Shown here in pieces: positions 1-7,569 of a stretch of DNA of 7,569 nt. The stretch spans positions 1-7,569 of the forward strand of contig CAMPJN010000180.1 in NCBI GenBank assembly GCA_946886875.1. Reading direction: 5' to 3'. The translations under genes and the position numbers were made by a program. The notes under the pieces are model-generated. The model saw only the letters and a list, made by a program, of their open reading frames with translations. It had not been told where the DNA came from and made no database searches. Origin of the DNA: an uncultured Pseudomonas sp. Lineage in GTDB: Bacteria > Pseudomonadota > Gammaproteobacteria > Pseudomonadales > Pseudomonadaceae. How positions within the stretch are numbered: position 1 is the first letter of the stretch; each line of letters starts with the position of its first letter.

Positions 1-54
1 CAGGAACGGATAACGGTGCGGCAGGTATTCACGAATTTCGTTGATGTCCATCAT
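1..54 (-). CDS. fabZ: FabZ, 3-hydroxyacyl-ACP dehydratase (5' end only)
   Basis: Only the first 18 codons are present; the gene runs off the left edge of the window. They read [18 protein letters not shown], the typical N-terminus of Pseudomonas FabZ, including the conserved LPHRYPFL stretch that opens the hot-dog fold. FabZ dehydrates (3R)-hydroxyacyl-ACP to trans-2-enoyl-ACP in cytoplasmic type II fatty-acid synthesis. It uses the same hydroxyacyl-ACP pool as lipid A synthesis, which fits its place just after lpxD. Two ATG codons stand in tandem (52-54 and 49-51). I take the first, as is usual in Pseudomonas annotations, but the weak GGAA just upstream does not decide between them. The catalytic His and Glu lie outside the window. 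Confidence 0.9.
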
Positions 55-102
55 TTCCAGAGAAGCCTGTAGTAAAGAAAGGAGAACGCGACATCTGCCG
101 GT

Positions 103-1161
103 TCAGGCATCAGATGAGGTGTCTGCGCCTGAGGTCACGGCAACCAGCTGTTTTTCCAACTGCTGCAGGCGTCGCGCCATGTCGTCCAACTGACGGATAC
201 GTGCGGCGCTCTTGCGCCACTCCGCAGCGGGCTGCATGGCTGTACCGGACGAATAAGAGCCCGGTTCGGTGATGGAGCGAGTAACCATGGTCATGCCAGT
301 GACGAACACCCCGTCGCACACTTCGATGTGCCCGACCATGCCCACGCCACCGGCGATCATGCAGTTCTTGCCGATCTTGGTGCTACCGGAAATACCGGCG
401 CAACCGGCCATGGCGGTGTTGTCGCCGACCTGCACGTTGTGCGCGATCATGATCTGGTTATCCAGCTTGACGCCATTGCCGATCAGAGTGTCGGCCAAAG
501 CGCCGCGGTCGATAGTAGTGTTGGCGCCGATTTCGACATCGTCGCCAATGCTCACGCCACCGATCTGGGCGATTTTCTGCCAGACGCCCTTCTCGTTGGC
601 GAAGCCGAAGCCCTCGCCGCCGATCACCGCGCCCGACTGGATCACCACCCGCTTACCGATGCGCACATCGTGATAAAGCGTGACCCTTGGTGCCAGCCAG
701 CCGCCTTCACCGATCAGCGAACGGGCGCCGACCACGCAATGCGCGCCGACCGTGACTTGCGCCGCGATCTGCACGCCGCTTTCGATCACCGCATAGGCAC
801 CGATACTGGCACTGGCGTCGACCTGCGCATCCTCCGCCACTACCGCCGTCGGGTGGATACCGGCCGCAGCCCGAGGTTTGCGGTCGAACAGATGCGAGAG
901 CTGGGCATAAGCCAGATAGGGATTGGCGACGATCAAGGCCGCACCGGCATAGCCATCGGCATCGCTGGCGTTGAGCAACACCGCAGCGGCCTGACTGGCA
1001 GCCAGATGCTTGCGGTATTGCGCATTGGCCAGAAAGCTCAGCTGATCGGGGCCGGCGTCCTGCAGGGCCGCCAAGCCACGAATGACCGTCTCAGGCGCGC
1101 CACGCAAGTTGGCGCCCAGACGCTCGGCCAACTGACCGAGGGTGAACTGCACTGTAGCCAT
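103..1161 (-). CDS. lpxD: LpxD, UDP-3-O-(3-hydroxyacyl)glucosamine N-acyltransferase
   Basis: LpxD catalyses the third step of lipid A synthesis in the cytoplasm: it moves a 3-hydroxyacyl chain from ACP to the 2-amino group of UDP-3-O-acyl-glucosamine. The 352-residue protein is the normal family length. Residues about 1-100 form the uridine-binding N-terminal domain ([13 protein letters not shown] at 41-53, NPYLAYA at 80-86). Residues about 102-300 are left-handed beta-helix hexapeptide repeats of the form [IV]GxxxxI. The C-terminal helix (about 309-340, [20 protein letters not shown]) matches the trimer and ACP-binding helix. The catalytic histidine is H241 in [10 protein letters not shown], equivalent to E. 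coli H239. GGEGFGFA (181-188) and TTIDRGA (215-221) are also family signatures. I start at ATG 1161, two bases after the skp stop. An in-frame TTG at 1167 would overlap that stop by four bases and cannot be excluded. No strong ribosome site is visible, so translation is probably coupled to skp. Confidence 0.97.
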   Translation of the reverse strand: MATVQFTLGQLAERLGANLRGAPETVIRGLAALQDAGPDQLSFLANAQYRKHLAASQAAAVLLNASDADGYAGAALIVANPYLAYAQLSHLFDRKPRAAAGIHPTAVVAEDAQVDASASIGAYAVIESGVQIAAQVTVGAHCVVGARSLIGEGGWLAPRVTLYHDVRIGKRVVIQSGAVIGGEGFGFANEKGVWQKIAQIGGVSIGDDVEIGANTTIDRGALADTLIGNGVKLDNQIMIAHNVQVGDNTAMAGCAGISGSTKIGKNCMIAGGVGMVGHIEVCDGVFVTGMTMVTRSITEPGSYSSGTAMQPAAEWRKSAARIRQLDDMARRLQQLEKQLVAVTSGADTSSDA

Positions 1162-1163
1162 GA

Positions 1164-1667
1164 TCAACGCAGCTTGTTCATACGCTCGATGACTTGGCGA
1201 GTAATGTCGAACTGCGGTTTGACATCAATCACTGCGCCGCGCTCGAGTACCAGGTCGAAGCTACCGCCCTTGATTACTTCTTCGACCGCTTTGTCGAGAT
1301 TCGGCTTGAGAGTTTTCAGCATTTCGCGGTCGGCAACGGCCTTGGCTTCGTTCAATTCCTTGGACTGGAATTGGAAATCGCGAGCCTTTTGTTTGAATTC
1401 GAGTTCCAGACGCTCGCGCTCGGCGGTTTGCATCTTATCGCCGTCTTTTACCAGGCGATCCTGAATGCGCTTGGCATCGCTTTCCAGGGTCTTGAGTTTA
1501 TTCAGCTGCGGGCCGAACTTCTTCTCCGCATCCACCGCGTAACGCTTGGCCGCATCGGATTCGAGCAAGGCCATCTGATAGTTAAGAACCGCTATCTTCA
1601 TTTCGGCAAATGCCGGGGTTGCCAGCATTACCGCACTTAACAGAACCAGTTGAGTCAACTTACGCAC
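1164..1667 (-). CDS. skp: Skp/OmpH periplasmic chaperone
   Basis: Skp is a trimeric periplasmic chaperone that holds unfolded outer-membrane proteins in its cavity on the way to the Bam complex. The 167-residue precursor has a clear Sec signal peptide ([21 protein letters not shown]) with cleavage expected after A21, leaving a mature protein of about 146 residues. The start of the mature chain, [19 protein letters not shown], is the first strand of the beta-sheet body. Residues about 45-118 are highly charged and helical, rich in K and E, and form the coiled-coil tentacle. The C-terminus ([23 protein letters not shown]) returns to the body and matches the OmpH family. The start codon is GTG at 1665-1667, supported by a GGAG ribosome site six bases upstream (1674-1677). 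The gene lies 42 bases after bamA and 2 bases before lpxD, as in other gammaproteobacteria. Skp and BamA act on the same substrates. Confidence 0.96.
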   Translation of the reverse strand: MRKLTQLVLLSAVMLATPAFAEMKIAVLNYQMALLESDAAKRYAVDAEKKFGPQLNKLKTLESDAKRIQDRLVKDGDKMQTAERERLELEFKQKARDFQFQSKELNEAKAVADREMLKTLKPNLDKAVEEVIKGGSFDLVLERGAVIDVKPQFDITRQVIERMNKLR

Positions 1668-1709
1668 GATGCACTCCTACAAAAAGCCGTTGTCGTTGTA
1701 ATCAGCCGC

Positions 1710-4073
1710 TTAGAACGTCTGACCGAGAGAAAATTGGAATATTTCGGTATCGGCATCGTCGGGTTTGACGATCGGCATGGCCAAGCTGAAGCTCAACGGC
1801 CCGAGCGCGGTGATCCAGGTCAGACCGAGACCCACGGAGCTGGCCAACTCACCAGCATCGAGGCCATTGCAGCTTTCCTGGGTACTTCCGCAAGCGGTAT
1901 CGAAAACGTTGCCCACATCCCAGAAGAAGGCGGTACGCAACGAGCGCTGATCCTTGACGAACGGCATCGGGAACAGCAACTCGACGCCGCCCTGCACCAT
2001 CACGTTGCCGCCGAACGGCAGTGGATCCTGATCCGGGTCTCTAAAGGTTCCTTCGTTGCCGGTCACGCTCTCACCACGACTCGGCGTACTGCGCGGGCCC
2101 AGGCTGCTGTCCTTGAAGCCACGCACGGAGTTGAAGCCACCGGCGTAGTAATGCTCATAGAACGGCATTTCCGAGGTCGAACCGTAGCTGTCGCCATAAC
2201 CCAGTTGAGTGTGCAGGCGCAGGGTGTAGTTCTCGCTGAGCGGCTTGAAGATCTGGCCGCGGTAATCCAGTTTGTAGAACGACAGATCGCTACCTGGCAA
2301 GGTGGTTTCGAACACCAGACTCTGCGAATGCCCGCGATTGGCCATTACGCCACGGTTGAGGGTCGACTCCGACCAGCCGATCGAGCCTTTCAGGTTCAGG
2401 TAGCTGTCGCCTTCGGCTTCCATGAAGTCGAAAATCTCATCGACGGTGAAATCGCCGGTGCTGATATCGTCCTGCTGAATGGTCAGGCCATAGGTCAGGC
2501 GCGAGGTTTCGCTGATCGGATATCCGATGCTCACGCCAGCGCCGAAGCTGTCCACGGCATAGCTCGATACGCTGGTGTTGAGTTCGTCGTAATCGGTGGT
2601 GCGGTAGAAGGCGTTGTAACCCAGGCTGACGCCATCGGCGGTCCAGTAGGGGTCGACGAAGCCGAAGTTGTAGCTTTCCTGGTATTCGCTGCGGGTCAGG
2701 CCGACGCTGACCTTGTTACCGGTACCGAGGAAGTTGCTCTGGGAAATCGAGCCACCAAGGATCAAGCCAGCGTTCTGGGCGAAACCGACGCTGGCGGTGA
2801 TCGAACCGGAAGCCTGCTCTTCGACGCTGTAATTGACGTCGACCTGGTCGTCGGTGCCTGGCACCTGCGGGGTCTCGACGTTGACTTCCTTGAAGTAGCC
2901 GAGGCGTTCAAGACGGGCTTTCGACTGATCGATCAGATAGGTTGAGGCCCAACCGCCTTCGAGCTGACGCATCTCGCGACGCAGCACTTCGTCTTCGGTC
3001 TTGGTGTTGCCGCGGAAGTTGATGCGGTTGACGTAGGCACGCTTGCCCGGGTCGACGACGAAGGTGATGGATACGGTGTTGTCTTCGTCGTGCGCTTCCG
3101 GCACGCCGTTGACGTTGGCAAAGGTATAGCCTTCGTTACCCAGGCGGCGGGTAATCAGTTCGGAGGTGGTGGTCATCACTTTACGCGAGAACACCTGACC
3201 TTCCTTCACCAGCAGCAGCGCCTTGATATCTTCTTCCGGCACTTTGAGGTCACCGGAGAGCTTCACTTCGCGCACGCTGTATTTCTCGCCCTCATCGACG
3301 TTGACGGTGATATAGACGTGCTTCTTGTCCGGGGTGATGGATACCTGGGTGGAGGAGATATCCATGCCGATATAGCCGCGGTCCAGGTAGTAGGAGCGCA
3401 GACGCTCCAAGTCGCCGGAGAGTTTTTCGCGGGCATATTTGTCGTCGTTACGGAAGAACGACAACCAGTTGGTGGTTTTCAGTTCGAACAGGTCGATCAG
3501 GTCTTCATCGGAAAAGACGCTGTTACCCACCACGTTGATGTGCTGAATGGCCGCGACCGAACCTTCGTTGATGTCGATCTTCAGCGCTACACGGTTGCGC
3601 GGCTGCGGGATCACTTCGGTTTCGATGGTTGCGGAGTAGCGACCCTGGGCCACGTACTGGCGTTGCAGTTCGTTGCGCACGCCTTCGAGGGTGGCACGCT
3701 GGAAGATTTCGCCCTCGGCCAGACCGGACTGGTTCAAGCCCTTGAGCAGGTCTTCGCTGCTGATCGCCTTGTTGCCTTCGATTTCGATGCTTGAGATCGA
3801 GGGGCGTTCGACCACGGTAATCACCAGCACATCGCCATCGCGACCGAGCTGGATATCCTGGAAGAAACCGGTTTTGAACAGCTCGCGCGTAGCCTCCACC
3901 AGCAAACGGTCATCAGTTTGCTCGCCGACATTGAGCGGCAATGCACCGAACACACTGCCCGCAGACACTCGTTGGAGGCCGTTGACACGAATATCGGAGA
4001 TGGTGAAGGACTCGGCGTGAACTTCGGCGATCATCGATGCGGCAAGTACCGCAGGTAGCAGCAGACGTTTCAT
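1710..4073 (-). CDS. bamA: BamA, outer-membrane protein assembly factor (Omp85/Opr86)
   Basis: BamA is the essential core of the Bam complex and inserts beta-barrel proteins into the outer membrane. The 787-residue precursor begins with a signal peptide (MKRLLLPAVLAASMIAEVHA), cleaved after about A20. Five POTRA domains follow at roughly 21-420; POTRA1 opens with FTISDIRVNGLQRV. A C-terminal 16-strand barrel runs from about 424 to the end. The Omp85 loop-6 motif VRGF is at 650-653 in GGFNSVRGFKDSSLGPR. The protein ends in phenylalanine, the usual outer-membrane C-terminal signal. Its only two cysteines, C728 and C735, lie late in the barrel. I chose the ATG at 4071-4073 because the signal peptide starts there and an AAGGA ribosome site lies four bases upstream. 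An in-frame start at 4094 would add seven residues (MEIRKDF) ahead of the signal peptide and overlap that ribosome site. skp follows 42 bases downstream. A terminator hairpin precedes the gene. Confidence 0.98.
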   Translation of the reverse strand: MKRLLLPAVLAASMIAEVHAESFTISDIRVNGLQRVSAGSVFGALPLNVGEQTDDRLLVEATRELFKTGFFQDIQLGRDGDVLVITVVERPSISSIEIEGNKAISSEDLLKGLNQSGLAEGEIFQRATLEGVRNELQRQYVAQGRYSATIETEVIPQPRNRVALKIDINEGSVAAIQHINVVGNSVFSDEDLIDLFELKTTNWLSFFRNDDKYAREKLSGDLERLRSYYLDRGYIGMDISSTQVSITPDKKHVYITVNVDEGEKYSVREVKLSGDLKVPEEDIKALLLVKEGQVFSRKVMTTTSELITRRLGNEGYTFANVNGVPEAHDEDNTVSITFVVDPGKRAYVNRINFRGNTKTEDEVLRREMRQLEGGWASTYLIDQSKARLERLGYFKEVNVETPQVPGTDDQVDVNYSVEEQASGSITASVGFAQNAGLILGGSISQSNFLGTGNKVSVGLTRSEYQESYNFGFVDPYWTADGVSLGYNAFYRTTDYDELNTSVSSYAVDSFGAGVSIGYPISETSRLTYGLTIQQDDISTGDFTVDEIFDFMEAEGDSYLNLKGSIGWSESTLNRGVMANRGHSQSLVFETTLPGSDLSFYKLDYRGQIFKPLSENYTLRLHTQLGYGDSYGSTSEMPFYEHYYAGGFNSVRGFKDSSLGPRSTPSRGESVTGNEGTFRDPDQDPLPFGGNVMVQGGVELLFPMPFVKDQRSLRTAFFWDVGNVFDTACGSTQESCNGLDAGELASSVGLGLTWITALGPLSFSLAMPIVKPDDADTEIFQFSLGQTF

Positions 4074-4077
4074 GAAG

Positions 4078-4082
4078 TCCTT
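4078..4082 (-). promoter_or_regulatory. bamA ribosome binding site
   Basis: AAGGA on the minus strand lies four bases before ATG 4073. This decides the bamA start in favour of the codon that begins the signal peptide, rather than the in-frame start 21 bases further upstream at 4094. Confidence 0.7.
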
Positions 4083-4102
4083 TCTTATTTCCAACTGACG
4101 AT

Positions 4103-4129
4103 AAAAAAATCTGCCGCTCGAGGCGACAG
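4103..4129 (-). terminator. Rho-independent terminator between rseP and bamA
   Basis: On the minus strand CTGTCGC (4129-4123) pairs with GCGGCAG (4117-4111) in a seven-base-pair stem with one G-U wobble and a five-base loop, CTCGA. An A and then seven Ts (4109-4103) follow. This is a textbook intrinsic terminator located 37 bases after the rseP stop. On the other strand the same stem is followed by TTTT (4130-4133), so weak bidirectional activity is possible. The oddity is that the T tract ends only 29 bases before the bamA ATG. It could therefore be a partial terminator or attenuator inside one operon, or the boundary between two transcription units. No alternative antiterminator pairing was obvious by eye. 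Confidence 0.7.
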
Positions 4130-4130
4130 T

Positions 4131-4159
4131 TTTATAAATTCAGGAGCTTTGTGATTCAG
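4131..4159 (-). promoter_or_regulatory. Possible sigma-70-type promoter for bamA-skp-lpxD
   Basis: On the minus strand TATAAA (4136-4131) matches five of six bases of the -10 consensus. CTGAAT (4159-4154) lies 17 bases upstream but matches only three of six bases of the -35 consensus. Transcription would start near 4124, inside the 5' arm of the terminator hairpin. Such transcripts would lack most of that arm and would not be stopped by it. The A/T-rich setting between two coding regions is favourable, but the -35 is poor and this is inference. No AlgU/sigma-E type GAACTT element was seen in the gap. Confidence 0.35.
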
Positions 4160-4165
4160 TAATGG

Positions 4166-5518
4166 CTACAAACGACCCAAATCATTGACCAGGGCAAGCA
4201 ACATGACCCCAACCACCAAGCTGATGCCTATCTGTACCCCCCAACCCTGCACCCGTTCCGACAATGGACGACCACGCACCCATTCGATCAGGTAAAAAAG
4301 CAGGTGCCCCCCATCCAACACAGGGATCGGCAACAGATTGAGAACCCCCAGACTTATGCTCAAGTAGGCGAGGAAATTAAGGAAATCCCCCAAGCCTGAC
4401 TCAGCCGAAGCGCCCGCCACTTTAGCAATGGTTATCGGCCCGCTCAAGTTTTTTACCGATAGCTCGCCGAAGAGCATTTTCTTTAGCGAATCGAGCGTCA
4501 ATAGACTCATGGTCCAGGTACGCCGAAAGCCTTCGCCGACCGCTTCAAGGGGACCGAAACGGACCTCGCGAAGCATCTCCGGCGGCCATTCCACGCCCTG
4601 CACGCCGGCGCCAAGGTACCCGATCCGCGCTTCCTCTTCGCCGCGCGCGGCCAGCGTCACCGGCACTTCCAGACGCTGCCCCTCGCGCTCGACCAGCAAC
4701 ACCACCGCGCGATTGGGCATGCCGCGCAAGCGATCGACCAGTTGCTGCCAGTCATCCAGCGCCTGGCCATCAAGGGCCAGCAGACGGTCGCCGATTTGCA
4801 AGCCGGCCGCAGCCGCCGGCCCTTTCGGGTCCAGCTGCGCCAGCACCGGCGCCAGGGTCGGGCGCCACGGGCGGATGCCCAGCGAGCCTATAGGGTCCGG
4901 TTCGGCAACACCCTTGAGCCAATCGTTGAGAACGATCTGCCGCTGGCTGTCGAGGGTCGAGCCCGGCTCGCGCACCTCGACGGTCAAGGTGCCGCTCTCG
5001 CCCAGGCGACGCACCAACTGCAGATTGACCGCGGCCCAGCCGCTGGTCGGCTTGTCGTTCACCGCAACTATTTCCTGCCCCGCCAGCAAGCCGGCCTCGG
5101 CGGCCAGGCTGCCTGGCTCGACGGCGCCGATGACCGGGCGAACCTGCTGGCCGCCGAGCATCGCTACCAGCCAGAAGAACAACAAGGCCAGCACGAAGTT
5201 GGCCAGCGGCCCCGCCGCGACCACGGCGATTCGCTGCTGCACACGCTTGCGATTGAAGGCTTGTTCGAGCTGCTCAGGCGGCACATCGCCTTCGCGCTCG
5301 TCGAGCATCTTGACGTAGCCGCCCAAGGGAATGGCGGCAATCACAAACTCGGTGCCCTGGCGATCATGCCAACGCAGCAACGGAGTACCGAAGCCGACGG
5401 AGAAACGCAGCACCTTGATGCCACAGCGTCGTGCCACCCAGAAGTGGCCGAATTCGTGGAAAGTAACCAGCACCCCTAACGCGACCAGGGTGCCAACGAT
5501 CATATAGAGCGCACTCAT
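4166..5518 (-). CDS. rseP: RseP/MucP, site-2 intramembrane zinc metalloprotease
   Basis: RseP cuts the transmembrane segment of the anti-sigma factor (RseA, or MucA in Pseudomonas) after a first periplasmic cut, releasing sigma-E/AlgU. It also removes remnant signal peptides. The 450-residue inner-membrane protein has the zinc motif HEFGH at 21-25 in the first membrane helix. The third ligand, D402, is in NLLPIPVLDGGH (393-405), the same number as in E. coli RseP. Other membrane helices are at about 98-120, 380-398 and 426-445. Two periplasmic PDZ domains lie between, at about 120-205 and 206-292, each with a family-typical core (GSLAAEAGLLAGQEIVAV and GPAAAAGLQIGDRLLAL). SVKNLSGPITIAKVAG (354-369) is also conserved. 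ATG 5518 is chosen because GGAG lies seven bases upstream; a TTG three bases earlier is unlikely. The ATG shares one base with the dxr TGA, so the two are probably translationally coupled. The usual Pseudomonas name is mucP. Confidence 0.97.
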   Translation of the reverse strand: MSALYMIVGTLVALGVLVTFHEFGHFWVARRCGIKVLRFSVGFGTPLLRWHDRQGTEFVIAAIPLGGYVKMLDEREGDVPPEQLEQAFNRKRVQQRIAVVAAGPLANFVLALLFFWLVAMLGGQQVRPVIGAVEPGSLAAEAGLLAGQEIVAVNDKPTSGWAAVNLQLVRRLGESGTLTVEVREPGSTLDSQRQIVLNDWLKGVAEPDPIGSLGIRPWRPTLAPVLAQLDPKGPAAAAGLQIGDRLLALDGQALDDWQQLVDRLRGMPNRAVVLLVEREGQRLEVPVTLAARGEEEARIGYLGAGVQGVEWPPEMLREVRFGPLEAVGEGFRRTWTMSLLTLDSLKKMLFGELSVKNLSGPITIAKVAGASAESGLGDFLNFLAYLSISLGVLNLLPIPVLDGGHLLFYLIEWVRGRPLSERVQGWGVQIGISLVVGVMLLALVNDLGRL

Positions 5519-6729
5519 CAAGCTTCTCCGCGCCGGCTATCCAGATCATGACGATTCAACCAATGCCCTGCCAATTCACGCGCGCGGCAATCGGCGGCGA
5601 GCACCGTATCCAGGTTTTCGACCACTTCGACGGTCTGCGCATTGAGCACGTTATCGATGATACGCGCGATATCGGGAAAGCGGATGCGCCGTTCGAGAAA
5701 CGCCGCCACCGCCACCTCGTTGGCCGCATTGAGCATGGCCGGCGCAGTGCCGCCCGCCTCCGCCGCCTGACGCGACAAACGCAAACAGGGAAAGCGCTGC
5801 TCATCCGGCGCCTGAAAATCCAGGCGGGCGATGGCGAACAGGTCCAAGGGTGCGACCCCCGAATCGATCCGCTCAGGCCAGGCCAGAGCATGGCTGATGG
5901 GCGTGCGCATATCCGGATTGCCCAACTGCGCCAGCACCGAGCCATCGACATAGTCGACCAGCGAGTGAATCACGCTCTGCGGGTGGATCACCACCTCGAC
6001 CCGCGACGGATCGGCATCGAACAACCAGCAGGCCTCGATCAGCTCGAGGCCCTTGTTCATCATGCTCGCCGAGTCCACCGAGATCTTGCGCCCCATCGAC
6101 CAATTGGGATGGGCGCAGGCCTGCTCGGGGGTGACTTCGGCGAGCTGTTCGATCGGTGTCTCGCGGAATGGTCCGCCAGAGGCGGTCAGCAATATCCGCC
6201 GCACGCCGACCTGGGTCAGACCCTGACCATAGTTGCCCGGCAAGCATTGAAAGATCGCATTGTGCTCGCTGTCGATCGGCAGCAGCACCGCACCGCTCTG
6301 ACGCACAGCCTGCATGAATAGCGCGCCGGACATCACCAGCGCCTCCTTGTTGGCCAGCAGCACTTTCTTGCCGGCCTCGACCGCAGCCAAGGTCGGTTTC
6401 AATCCCGCTGCGCCGACAATGGCGGCCATTACCGCGTCCACTTCGGAATGCGCCGCCACTTCGCACAAGCCGGCTTCGCCGAACAACACCCGGGTCGCCA
6501 GGCCGGAGGCCTGCAACCGTCCCTGCAGATCGCGCGCGGCCTGGGCGTCGGCCACCACCGCGAACAGCGGGCGGTAAATCATGCACAGGGCTTCCAGCTC
6601 GGTCAGCCGGCTGAACGCAGAGAGGGCAAAAACCTGATAACGCCGCGGGTGACGAGCAATCACATCGAGAGTACTGAGGCCGATCGAACCGGTCGCTCCG
6701 AGTACAGTTATCTGCTGTGGGCGGCTCAC
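5518..6729 (-). CDS. dxr: Dxr/IspC, 1-deoxy-D-xylulose 5-phosphate reductoisomerase
   Basis: Dxr converts 1-deoxy-D-xylulose 5-phosphate to 2-C-methyl-D-erythritol 4-phosphate with NADPH. This is the committed step of the non-mevalonate isoprenoid pathway and the target of fosmidomycin. The predicted protein has 403 residues. The NADPH-binding motif LGATGSIG is at 10-17, followed by AIVGAAGL (103-110) and LANKEALV (125-132). The metal ligands are D153 and E155 in [11 protein letters not shown], and E229 in [11 protein letters not shown]. The phosphate-binding and flap region is visible as TASGGPF (182-188) and [22 protein letters not shown] (206-227). A C-terminal helical domain follows. The start is GTG at 6727-6729, giving [17 protein letters not shown], which matches Pseudomonas homologues and has GGGG six bases upstream. 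An upstream GTG at 6753 would add eight residues inside cdsA and is unlikely. The start overlaps the cdsA stop by four bases (GTGA). The tail DLDSRRGEA looks variable. Confidence 0.97.
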   Translation of the reverse strand: MSRPQQITVLGATGSIGLSTLDVIARHPRRYQVFALSAFSRLTELEALCMIYRPLFAVVADAQAARDLQGRLQASGLATRVLFGEAGLCEVAAHSEVDAVMAAIVGAAGLKPTLAAVEAGKKVLLANKEALVMSGALFMQAVRQSGAVLLPIDSEHNAIFQCLPGNYGQGLTQVGVRRILLTASGGPFRETPIEQLAEVTPEQACAHPNWSMGRKISVDSASMMNKGLELIEACWLFDADPSRVEVVIHPQSVIHSLVDYVDGSVLAQLGNPDMRTPISHALAWPERIDSGVAPLDLFAIARLDFQAPDEQRFPCLRLSRQAAEAGGTAPAMLNAANEVAVAAFLERRIRFPDIARIIDNVLNAQTVEVVENLDTVLAADCRARELAGHWLNRHDLDSRRGEA

Positions 6730-7541
6730 TGCGCGCCCCAACCCGCCAGCCACAACAAGGCGGCAAATACCGGAATCGCCGCAGTCAGGCTATCGATACG
6801 GTCAAGCACGCCACCATGGCCCGGCAACAGATTGCTGCTGTCCTTGATCCCGGACTGACGCTTGAACATGCTTTCGGTCAGATCGCCAACCACGGAAAGC
6901 AAAACCACCACCATTGTCCCCGCCATTGCCAACAGCAGAGCGCTGACCGACCAACCGCGATACAGCCCCACCCCGACGCAGATCGACAGGGTCGCCAGCA
7001 GACCGCCAATCACCCCTTCCCAACTCTTACCGGGGCTGACCCGTGGGGCCAGCTTGCGCTTGCCGAAACGCCTGCCGGAGAAATAGGCGCCGATATCCGC
7101 ACCCCACACCAGCACCATCACTGCCAGGATCAGCAGGTTGGCTTCCGGCCACTGTTTGAGCAACTGCAAGCCTTGCCAGGCCGGCAATAGGATCAGCAAC
7201 CCAATCAGCAATTTGCCGGGGGCACCACCCCAATAGCGGCTGCTGGCCGGGTAATTGAAAACCATCAGCGTCGCCACCAACCACCAGGCGACCCCGAGCA
7301 GCAGCAGCCAGGGCGCCAGAACAGGCGCCTGATACAGGCCGAACAGTAGCGCTGCAACCAGCAGGGCATAGGCAACCCGCGCAGGCTGCGCAGTGAAGCC
7401 AGCCAGACGCGCCCACTCCCAACCACCCAAGCTGACCACCGCACCGATGAACAAGGCGAACCAGCCGCCATCGAGCAGGAAGAAGCCACCCAGAGCGAAT
7501 GGCAACAACACCAACGCCGTGATAATCCGTTGTTTAAGCAT
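6726..7541 (-). CDS. cdsA: CdsA, phosphatidate cytidylyltransferase
   Basis: CdsA makes CDP-diacylglycerol from phosphatidic acid and CTP in the inner membrane. This is the branch point for phosphatidylethanolamine, phosphatidylglycerol and cardiolipin. The 271-residue protein is strongly hydrophobic, with about eight membrane segments, starting at 6-23 ([18 protein letters not shown]). The family signature is intact at 224-250: [20 protein letters not shown] followed by GVLDRID. It is preceded by the conserved acidic D219 in [27 protein letters not shown] (146-164) and SPGKSWEG (169-176) are further conserved cytoplasmic segments. The ATG at 7539-7541 overlaps the preceding TAA by one base (TAATG), and a GAGG lies ten bases upstream (7552-7555). 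At the other end the stop overlaps the dxr start. Membership of the uppS-cdsA-dxr-rseP block is the standard gammaproteobacterial arrangement. Confidence 0.96.
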   Translation of the reverse strand: MLKQRIITALVLLPFALGGFFLLDGGWFALFIGAVVSLGGWEWARLAGFTAQPARVAYALLVAALLFGLYQAPVLAPWLLLLGVAWWLVATLMVFNYPASSRYWGGAPGKLLIGLLILLPAWQGLQLLKQWPEANLLILAVMVLVWGADIGAYFSGRRFGKRKLAPRVSPGKSWEGVIGGLLATLSICVGVGLYRGWSVSALLLAMAGTMVVVLLSVVGDLTESMFKRQSGIKDSSNLLPGHGGVLDRIDSLTAAIPVFAALLWLAGWGAQ

Positions 7542-7569
7542 TAAGCCCGCGCCTCGGTTTCGACCTGCT
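7541..7569 (-). CDS. uppS: Probable UppS (undecaprenyl diphosphate synthase), last codons
   Basis: Reading into the cdsA start, the frame ending at TAA (7543-7541) encodes QVETEARA and then stops. This sits where uppS normally ends in the uppS-cdsA-dxr-rseP block, and the stop overlaps the cdsA ATG in TAATG, which suggests coupling. UppS builds the C55 isoprenoid carrier for peptidoglycan and O-antigen. The eight residues visible are too few to identify the protein on their own, so the call rests on gene order. Confidence 0.65.

Noticed and set aside
55..102. Possible regulatory element in the lpxD-fabZ gap
   Set aside because: No stem with a T tract, no clear promoter pair and no repeat was found in these 48 bases.
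328..1464. A 378-codon open frame on the plus strand, rich in D, H, R and A
   Set aside because: It is antisense to lpxD and skp. The biased composition comes from reading the hexapeptide-repeat codons on the wrong strand, and it crosses two real genes.
1668..1709. Possible terminator in the bamA-skp gap (a GGCTTTTT stretch)
   Set aside because: There is a run of five Ts but no complementary stem before it. The gap is better read as a leader with the skp ribosome site.
1650..2945. A 431-codon open frame on the plus strand
   Set aside because: It lies entirely antisense to bamA and the skp start. It has no recognisable domain, and its residue make-up is what the complement of a GC-rich coding frame gives. 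The minus-strand genes account for the region fully.
3090..3794. A 234-codon plus-strand open frame
   Set aside because: It is antisense to the POTRA region of bamA and is explained by third-position GC bias.
4428..5479. Two overlapping plus-strand open frames of 296 and 245 codons
   Set aside because: Both are antisense to rseP, overlap each other, and show no domain or convincing ribosome site.
5873..6766. A 297-codon minus-strand open frame overlapping dxr in another frame
   Set aside because: It is rich in R, G and P with no family resemblance, whereas the dxr frame carries all catalytic motifs.

Overview
The window is a compact stretch of envelope-biogenesis genes, all on the minus strand. 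In transcription order (from high to low coordinates) they are: the last codons of a probable uppS, then cdsA, dxr, rseP (mucP), bamA, skp (ompH), lpxD, and the first 18 codons of fabZ. The GC-rich third positions, the protein sequences and the gene order uppS-cdsA-dxr-rseP-bamA-skp-lpxD-fabZ point to a gammaproteobacterium of the genus Pseudomonas or a close relative. The species cannot be fixed from this sequence alone. The same order is known in P. aeruginosa around opr86 (bamA).

Layout: 7541-7569 is the uppS C-terminus, whose TAA shares a base with the cdsA ATG. cdsA (6726-7541) overlaps dxr (5518-6729) by four bases. dxr shares one base with rseP (4166-5518). A gap of 92 bases (4074-4165) then separates rseP from bamA (1710-4073). 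It holds a good intrinsic terminator and a possible promoter. skp (1164-1667) follows bamA after 42 bases, lpxD (103-1161) follows skp after 2 bases, and fabZ starts 48 bases after lpxD. There is no gene-free stretch over 300 bases. No RNA gene, mobile element, repeat array or CRISPR was seen.

How the genes work together: dxr supplies isoprenoid precursors and uppS turns them into undecaprenyl diphosphate, the lipid carrier for cell wall and O-antigen. cdsA makes CDP-diacylglycerol for phospholipids. rseP is the intramembrane protease of the sigma-E/AlgU envelope-stress cascade. bamA and skp insert and chaperone outer-membrane proteins. lpxD and fabZ belong to lipid A and fatty-acid synthesis and compete for the same hydroxyacyl-ACP pool.

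The region is conserved housekeeping DNA and I found no undescribed system. The point most worth checking is the terminator/promoter arrangement immediately before bamA, which may split the cluster into two transcription units. Several long open frames on the plus strand are antisense shadows of the real genes.
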